Source of the DNA: Comamonadaceae bacterium
Lineage (GTDB): Bacteria; Pseudomonadota; Gammaproteobacteria; Burkholderiales; Burkholderiaceae_C
Assembly (NCBI GenBank): GCA_947466165.1
Contig: CANIDW010000023.1
Coordinates: 1 to 10,519 of the forward strand
Length of the DNA stretch: 10,519 nucleotides
Direction: 5' to 3'
The notes beneath the pieces are model-generated. The model made no database searches and was not told the origin of the DNA. It saw only the letters and a list, made by a program, of their open reading frames with translations. The position numbers and the translations under genes were made by a program. Below are positions 6,286-10,519 of this stretch, in pieces (the stretch's first letter is position 1; every line of letters starts with the position of its first letter).

Positions 6286-7572
6286 GTGAACACCCATTAC
6301 GAATACAAACCTGCCAACGTCGGGCGCTGGTTGATCTGGAGCCTGTTTGCTGTGGTGCTGGCGGGTGCGCCGCATATTTTCACAAGCGGTCTGGGCACCA
6401 CGGTGCTCACGCAAATGGGCATTGCCATCATCGCTTGTCTCTCCTACAACATACTGCTGGGGCAGGGCGGCATGCTCAGTTTTGGCCATGCGGTCTACAC
6501 CGGTCTGGGTGCTTTTTTGACCATGCATGCCCTCAACCGCATTGGTGAGGGACTTCCGCTGCCGGTCTCGCTGCTGCCATTGGTGGGCGGTCTTGCGGGC
6601 ATTGGCTTTGCGGTCTTGTTCGGCTATGTGAGCACGCGCAAGTCCGGCACCACTTTTGCCATGATCACTTTGGGCCTGGGCGAGCTGGTGTTTGCCTTGT
6701 CACTCATGATTCCGGAGTTTTTTGGCGGTGAGGGTGGTGTCTCCGGTAACCGGGTTGCCGGGCCGGTGCGTGCGGGTATCAGCTTTGGCCCGCCGCTGCA
6801 GATTTACTACTTGATTGCGGTCTACACATTCTTGTCTGTGGCGGCCATGTTCGCCTTCACGCGCACGCCGCTGGGCCGCATGCTCAATGCTGTGCGTGAC
6901 AACCCGGAGCGGGTTGAGTTCGTGGGCTACAACACCCGCATGGTCCGCTATATCGCTTTTATCCTGGCCGGTTTTTTTGCCGGCATTGCGGGCGGCTTGG
7001 GTGCTTTGAACTTTGAGATCGTGACGGCCGAAGTGGTGGGGACGGCTCGCTCAGGGGCTTATTTGCTGTTTACCTTTTTGGGCGGTGCGACCTTCTTTTT
7101 CGGCCCCATCATTGGCGGCATTTTGATGGTGCTGGCCTTTGTGCTCTTGTCCGAGTTCACCAAAGCCTGGCTTTTGTACCTGGGCCTGATCTTTATTTTC
7201 ATGGTCATGTATGCGCCCGGAGGGATTGCCAGCCTGATCATGATGAACCTGCGGCTGGCCAAATACGGGCGACTGCGTCAAATCTGGGTCAGTTATCTGG
7301 GTCTGGGCATGTGCGCGCTGGTTGTGCTGACCGGCGCAGCGGTCTTGATTGAGATGGTTTACCACCTGCAACTGGGCAGCGCCGTGGGCCCGCAACTGCA
7401 GTTTTTAGGTCTGTCATTCAATGCCGGTGACATGAACAGCTGGTTCGGTGCGGTCTTTGTCTTGCTGACAGGTCTGGGTTTGTTTGAACTGCTGCGCCGG
7501 CAGTTCTTGCGCGAATGGAGTGACATTCAAGAGCGCATCGAAGAAGAAACGAAACGCCGGGATCTCCTATGA
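6286..7572 (+). CDS. livM: Branched-chain amino acid type ABC transporter permease, LivM class, with C-terminal extension
   Basis: A 428-residue inner-membrane permease, partner of LivH. GTG 6286 is 4 bases after the livH stop and has GGAAGG 8 bases upstream. Hallmarks are NILLGQGGMLSFGHAVYTGLGAF (55-77), TRTPLGRMLNAVRDNPERVEFVGYN (192-216), the cytoplasmic coupling segment, and YLLFTFLGGATFFFGPIIGG (259-278). The family core normally ends soon after the YAPGGI motif (309-314). Here about 114 further residues follow: a basic stretch (322-332), two more predicted membrane segments (about 336-357 and 386-403), and a charged, possibly coiled tail rich in Glu and Arg (404-428). E. coli LivM also has additional sequence, but at its N-terminus. 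The gene overlaps livG by ATGA at its end. Confidence 0.9.
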   Translation: MNTHYEYKPANVGRWLIWSLFAVVLAGAPHIFTSGLGTTVLTQMGIAIIACLSYNILLGQGGMLSFGHAVYTGLGAFLTMHALNRIGEGLPLPVSLLPLVGGLAGIGFAVLFGYVSTRKSGTTFAMITLGLGELVFALSLMIPEFFGGEGGVSGNRVAGPVRAGISFGPPLQIYYLIAVYTFLSVAAMFAFTRTPLGRMLNAVRDNPERVEFVGYNTRMVRYIAFILAGFFAGIAGGLGALNFEIVTAEVVGTARSGAYLLFTFLGGATFFFGPIIGGILMVLAFVLLSEFTKAWLLYLGLIFIFMVMYAPGGIASLIMMNLRLAKYGRLRQIWVSYLGLGMCALVVLTGAAVLIEMVYHLQLGSAVGPQLQFLGLSFNAGDMNSWFGAVFVLLTGLGLFELLRRQFLREWSDIQERIEEETKRRDLL

Positions 7573-8354
7573 GCCAGACCCCTTCGCACTTTTCGCTTGA
7601 GCTCATAGACCTGCGCAAGAGCTTTGGTAAGACCGAAATCATCCGCGGCGTCAACCTGGCTGTGCGCCCCGGCGAGCGCGTCGGCATCATCGGGCCCAAC
7701 GGCGCTGGCAAGTCGACCTTGTTCAACTTGATCAGCGGGCGCTTTGGGCCCAGCAGCGGACAGGTGCTGCTCAATGGTCAGCGCATTGATGGCAAACAAC
7801 CCTACGAGATCAACCGGGCGGGATTGAGCCGCAGCTTCCAGATCACCCATGTTTTCCCCAAGCTCAGCGTGTTTGAAAACCTGCGTTGCGGCTTGCTTTG
7901 GAGCATGGGCTACCGGTACAGCTTCTGGAAGTTTCTCGCTGACCTGAAGGACGCGAATGAGCGCACCCTGGAATTGATGAGCATGATCAAGCTGGACAGA
8001 AAACGCGACATGTTGGCCGCCAACCTCACCTATTCTGAGCAGCGCGCCCTGGAGATTGGTATCACGATTGCAGGCGGTGCTCCCGTGATTTTGCTGGATG
8101 AACCTACCGCCGGCATGAGCCGCAGCGAAAGCCGTGATTTTGTCCGCCTGATCAAAGAGGTCACTGTCGGCAAGACTTTGCTGACCGTTGAGCATGACAT
8201 GGGCGTAGTGTTCGGCCTGGCCGACAAAATTGCCGTCGTGGTTTACGGTGAGGTGATTGACTTTGACTTCCCTGACAAAGTGCGCGCTAATCCGCGCGTT
8301 CAAGAGGCTTACCTGGGCTCGGTTGTTGCTGACGCGCAAAGCGGGGGGCACTGA
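7569..8354 (+). CDS. livG: ABC transporter ATP-binding protein, LivG class
   Basis: A 261-residue cytoplasmic ATPase that pairs with LivF to power LivHM. ATG 7569 overlaps the livM stop (ATGA), implying translational coupling. Walker A is canonical: GPNGAGKST (42-50), with K48. The Q-loop is at SFQ (Q91). Walker B is VILLDEPT (173-180), with D177 and catalytic E178. The switch His is H209 in TVEHD. The C-terminal RVQEAYLG (243-250) is the standard LivG ending. The signature motif is unusual: LTYSEQ (153-158) has Ser156 where the LSGGQ-type motif (LSYGEQ in most LivG proteins) has Gly. This residue contributes to the ATP site formed with LivF, where the Walker A is also altered. Length is normal for the family. 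Confidence 0.93.
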   Translation: MSQTPSHFSLELIDLRKSFGKTEIIRGVNLAVRPGERVGIIGPNGAGKSTLFNLISGRFGPSSGQVLLNGQRIDGKQPYEINRAGLSRSFQITHVFPKLSVFENLRCGLLWSMGYRYSFWKFLADLKDANERTLELMSMIKLDRKRDMLAANLTYSEQRALEIGITIAGGAPVILLDEPTAGMSRSESRDFVRLIKEVTVGKTLLTVEHDMGVVFGLADKIAVVVYGEVIDFDFPDKVRANPRVQEAYLGSVVADAQSGGH

Positions 8355-8356
8355 GC

Positions 8357-9052
8357 ATGCTCAAAGTTGAGAACCTGCAGGCCTTTTACGGCAAAAGTCA
8401 CGTGCTGCACGGCATCAGTTTTACCCTGCAGCCTGGCGAAATTGTGGCCTTGCTGGGGCGCAACGGCTCGGGCCGATCAACCACGGCCAAAGCCATCATG
8501 GGACTGGTGGATTGCACGGGTGACATCGTCTGGAAGGGCCGGCAGCTGGCCGGTTTGCGTAGTTTTGAAGTCGCTCACGCAGGCATTGGCTACGTGCCTG
8601 AAAACCGCGATATTTTCCCGACACTGAGCGTGCACCAGAACCTCTTGCTTGGCCAAAAGCGCGGCGGCAAGCCCAGCCAATGGAATTTTGAGGACATGTA
8701 CAAGATGTTTCCGCGCTTGCGGGAACGCCAGCACACCGAAGCCGGTGTGTTGTCTGGCGGCGAGCAGCAAATGCTGACACTGTGCCGCACCCTGATGGGC
8801 GATCCGGAATTGATCATCATTGACGAACCTACCGAAGGTCTGGCGCCAAAAATCGTTGAGCAAGTCGGTGAATTTTTACGAACGCTCAAAGCCAGGGGCG
8901 TGTCTGTTTTGTTGATTGAGCAAAAGCTCACCATCGCCATGGCGATTTCTGACCGGGTCTTGGTGATGGGGCACGGGCGCCTGGTTTTCGAGGGCAGCCC
9001 AGACGACTTGCGTAATGATGCGAACACCCGGCACGAATGGCTTGAGGTTTAG
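8357..9052 (+). CDS. livF: ABC transporter ATP-binding protein, LivF class, with Arg in Walker A
   Basis: A 231-residue cytoplasmic ATPase, the second nucleotide-binding subunit of the Liv importer. ATG 8357 lies 2 bases after the livG stop, with a G-rich stretch (8342-8348) just upstream. The Walker A motif reads GRNGSGRST (34-42), so the invariant Lys is Arg40 (codon CGA, 8474-8476). Other motifs are in place: VPENRDIFP at the Q-loop position (80-88, the LivF style), the canonical signature LSGGEQ (132-137), and Walker B LIIIDEPT (152-159) with E157. The switch position is Q189 in IEQK, which is usual for LivF proteins (IEQN in E. coli). It ends the operon; no clear terminator follows before the next gene. 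Confidence 0.93.
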   Translation: MLKVENLQAFYGKSHVLHGISFTLQPGEIVALLGRNGSGRSTTAKAIMGLVDCTGDIVWKGRQLAGLRSFEVAHAGIGYVPENRDIFPTLSVHQNLLLGQKRGGKPSQWNFEDMYKMFPRLRERQHTEAGVLSGGEQQMLTLCRTLMGDPELIIIDEPTEGLAPKIVEQVGEFLRTLKARGVSVLLIEQKLTIAMAISDRVLVMGHGRLVFEGSPDDLRNDANTRHEWLEV

Positions 9053-9062
9053 GCTTTATCGC

Positions 9063-9094
9063 TTGACTTGCTGCCGGTACGTAGTTCGTACAAT
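9063..9094 (+). promoter_or_regulatory. Candidate promoter for the bifunctional beta-oxidation gene
   Basis: TTGACT (9063-9068) and a good -10 box, TACAAT (9089-9094), are visible, but the gap is 20 bases. TTGCTG (9068-9073) would give a 15-base gap. Neither is ideal, so activation or an unusual promoter is possible. Transcription from this -10 would begin near 9101, at the edge of the palindrome at 9103-9116. Confidence 0.4.
9077..9091. repeat. Inverted repeat GTACG-N5-CGTAC
   Basis: GTACG (9077-9081) and CGTAC (9087-9091) are perfectly symmetric around TAGTT and overlap the likely -10 box. This could be a regulator site or chance; no T-run follows, so it is not a terminator. Confidence 0.4.
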
Positions 9095-9102
9095 GCTAAA
9101 AA

Positions 9103-9116
9103 AGAACGCTCGTTCT
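9103..9116. promoter_or_regulatory. Palindrome AGAACG-CT-CGTTCT, probable TetR-type operator
   Basis: Two perfect 6-bp arms with a 2-base centre lie 20 bases before the start codon of the bifunctional enzyme and just downstream of the candidate -10 box. A repressor bound there would block initiation. TetR-family regulators commonly use sites of this shape to control fatty-acid degradation in Proteobacteria. No regulator gene is in the window, so the identity of the binding protein is inference. Confidence 0.5.
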
Positions 9117-9136
9117 ATTTACGAAAGAACTCTCAC

Positions 9137-10519
9137 ATGACAGCGCATTACAAAGTCCTCGGCAGCGTGGCGGTCATCACGCTCGACAACCCGCCGGTCA
9201 ACGGCCTGGGCATGGCCACGCGCCGCGCCGTCACTGACGGTCTGCAGCAGGCCAATGCGGACGCTGCAGTGCAATCCATCGTCATCACCGGTGCCGGCAA
9301 GGCTTTTTCGGGCGGTGCCGACATCAAGGAATTCGGCACCGACAAAGCCATGGCCGAGCCCAATTTGCTCAGCGTGATCCTGGCCGTCGAGAACTCGGCC
9401 AAGCCCGTGGTGGCTGCCATTCACTCGGTCTGCATGGGCGGCGGGTTGGAGCTGGCGCTCGGTTGCCACTACCGCATAGCCGCGCCGGGCTGCAACGTGG
9501 CCTTGCCCGAAGTCAAGCTGGGCCTCTTGCCGGGTGCCGGCGGCACGCAGCGCCTGCCGCGCGCCCTGGGCGTAGAGCCGGCGCTCAACATGATCGTCAG
9601 TGGCGAGCCCGTGAAAAGCGAGTTGCTGGCCATGGTCCCCGGCCAGAAACTCTTTGACAAGATGGCTGCGTCCTTAGAAACCCTGGCCGCCGAAGCCCTG
9701 GCTTTTGCGCAGGAAGTGGCCGCCGTGAGGCCGCTGCCGCTGGTACGCAACCTGCCGTGCCGCCATCCGCAAGGCGATGCTTACTTTCAGTTTGCCCGCA
9801 ACATGGTCAAGGGCATGGCCAAAAACTACCCGGCCCCCGCCAAGTGCGTGGATGCCGTGCAAGCCGCCACCCAGAAAAAATTCATTGACGGCATGCTGTT
9901 CGAGCGCGAGCTCTTCATCAACCTGATGTGGGCACCAGAATCCCGCGCCCTGCGCCATTTGTTCATGGCCGAGCGCGCAGCGTCCAAGATCGCAGACGTG
10001 CCCGCCGACACGCCGCAGCGCAGCATCCAGTCGATTGCCATCATTGGCGCCGGCACCATGGGCGGCGGCATTGCCATGAACTTCCTCAACGCCGGCATGC
10101 CAGTCAAGATGCTGGAGATGAAGCAAGACGCGCTGGACCGCGGCATCGCCACCATCCGCAAGAACTACGAAGCGCAGGTCAAAAAAGGCAAGCTCAAGCA
10201 AGACAAGTACGAGCAGCGCATGAGCCTGCTGAGCACCACGCTGAGCTACGACGACCTGAAAGCTGCAGACATGGTGATTGAAGCGGTGTTTGAAGAGATG
10301 GGCGTCAAGGAAAAAGTCTTCAAGGAGCTCGATCGCGTCATGAAGCCCGGCGCCATCCTGGCCTCTAACACTTCCACCCTTGACGTCAATCAGATTGCCG
10401 CTTTCACAAAGCGCCCGCAAGACGTGGTCGGCTTGCACTTTTTCAGCCCGGCCAACGTGATGAAGTTGCTCGAAGTGGTGCGCGCCGCCAAAACCGGCAA
10501 GGACGTCATGGCCACGGTC
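9137..10519 (+). CDS. Bifunctional enoyl-CoA hydratase / 3-hydroxyacyl-CoA dehydrogenase (EHHADH/FadJ-like), runs off right edge
   Basis: The first 461 codons of a multifunctional beta-oxidation enzyme, open to the window end; full-length relatives are about 700 aa. It hydrates 2-enoyl-CoA and then oxidizes the L-3-hydroxyacyl-CoA with NAD. The N-terminal crotonase domain shows [10 protein letters not shown] (57-66) for the oxyanion hole, E105 in GGGLELALG and E125 in [20 protein letters not shown] (123-142), matching the two catalytic glutamates. After a helical linker, the dehydrogenase domain has the NAD-binding GAGTMGGG (304-311), SNTS (410-413), H434 in GLHFFSP and E446 in KLLEVV, the catalytic His-Glu pair. 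The start (NPPVNGLG) and the VIEAVFEEM region resemble peroxisomal L-bifunctional enzyme more than E. coli FadB. ATG 9137 has only a weak ribosome site (AAAG, 9123-9126). The rest of the dehydrogenase domain lies outside the window. Confidence 0.93.
   Translation, partial: MTAHYKVLGSVAVITLDNPPVNGLGMATRRAVTDGLQQANADAAVQSIVITGAGKAFSGGADIKEFGTDKAMAEPNLLSVILAVENSAKPVVAAIHSVCMGGGLELALGCHYRIAAPGCNVALPEVKLGLLPGAGGTQRLPRALGVEPALNMIVSGEPVKSELLAMVPGQKLFDKMAASLETLAAEALAFAQEVAAVRPLPLVRNLPCRHPQGDAYFQFARNMVKGMAKNYPAPAKCVDAVQAATQKKFIDGMLFERELFINLMWAPESRALRHLFMAERAASKIADVPADTPQRSIQSIAIIGAGTMGGGIAMNFLNAGMPVKMLEMKQDALDRGIATIRKNYEAQVKKGKLKQDKYEQRMSLLSTTLSYDDLKAADMVIEAVFEEMGVKEKVFKELDRVMKPGAILASNTSTLDVNQIAAFTKRPQDVVGLHFFSPANVMKLLEVVRAAKTGKDVMATV

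Noticed and set aside
5436..6293. Minus-strand open frame of 285 codons opposite livH
   Set aside because: Its composition (rich in His, Gln and Arg) is the mirror of membrane-protein codons; it has no family features and fully overlaps a certain gene.
7527..8351. Minus-strand open frame of 274 codons opposite livG
   Set aside because: It lies antisense to an ATPase with all main motifs and has no plausible start region or domain.
8921..8923. Gln189 of LivF in place of the switch His as a defect
   Set aside because: LivF proteins, including E. coli LivF, normally have Gln here (IEQN), so this alone is not unusual. It is mentioned only as part of the composite site.

Overview
This window looks like chromosomal DNA from a betaproteobacterium, most likely Burkholderiales of the Comamonadaceae type (Polaromonas, Rhodoferax or similar). 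The reasons are moderately high GC, the codon use, dense operons with ATGA overlaps, and the style of the encoded proteins. This assignment is inferred from sequence character, not from a search. No RNA genes, insertion sequences, CRISPR arrays or phage genes were seen, and no stretch over about 110 bases lacks a gene.

Layout. (1) 1-491, plus strand: the 3' end of an acyl-CoA ligase (AMP-forming) gene that enters from the left. (2) 488-871, minus strand: a small Fur-family metal-responsive repressor whose stop codon overlaps that of the ligase. (3) 872-973: a divergent control region holding a perfect inverted repeat, TGATAATG-N6-CATTATCA, very probably the operator of the Fur-family protein. 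(4) 974-3736, plus strand: a three-gene metal-uptake operon, probably for zinc. It encodes a His-containing outer-membrane beta-barrel protein, a ZnuA-like periplasmic binding protein and a ZnuB-like permease. The genes overlap one another, but no ATPase gene (znuC) is present. (5) 3843-9052, plus strand: a complete five-gene branched-chain amino acid type (HAAT family) ABC importer in the order livK-livH-livM-livG-livF, with a terminator-like hairpin between livK and livH. (6) 9137 to the right edge, plus strand: the first 461 codons of a bifunctional enoyl-CoA hydratase/3-hydroxyacyl-CoA dehydrogenase of the peroxisomal bifunctional enzyme (EHHADH) type, preceded by a short intergenic region with two inverted repeats.

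How the parts may work together. The Fur-family protein probably senses zinc and represses both itself and the outer membrane-periplasm-inner membrane uptake route next to it. The ATPase for that route would have to come from elsewhere. The Liv-type importer is complete, but its substrate cannot be read from sequence. The beta-oxidation gene immediately downstream, and the acyl-CoA ligase upstream of the metal block, leave open an organic acid rather than an amino acid.

The most unusual observation is a pair of matching changes in the two Liv ATPases. LivF has Arg in place of the Walker A Lys, and LivG has Ser in place of a signature-motif Gly. In a LivF/LivG heterodimer both changes fall in the same composite ATP site, while the other site is fully canonical. 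This suggests an asymmetric importer with one degenerate ATP site.
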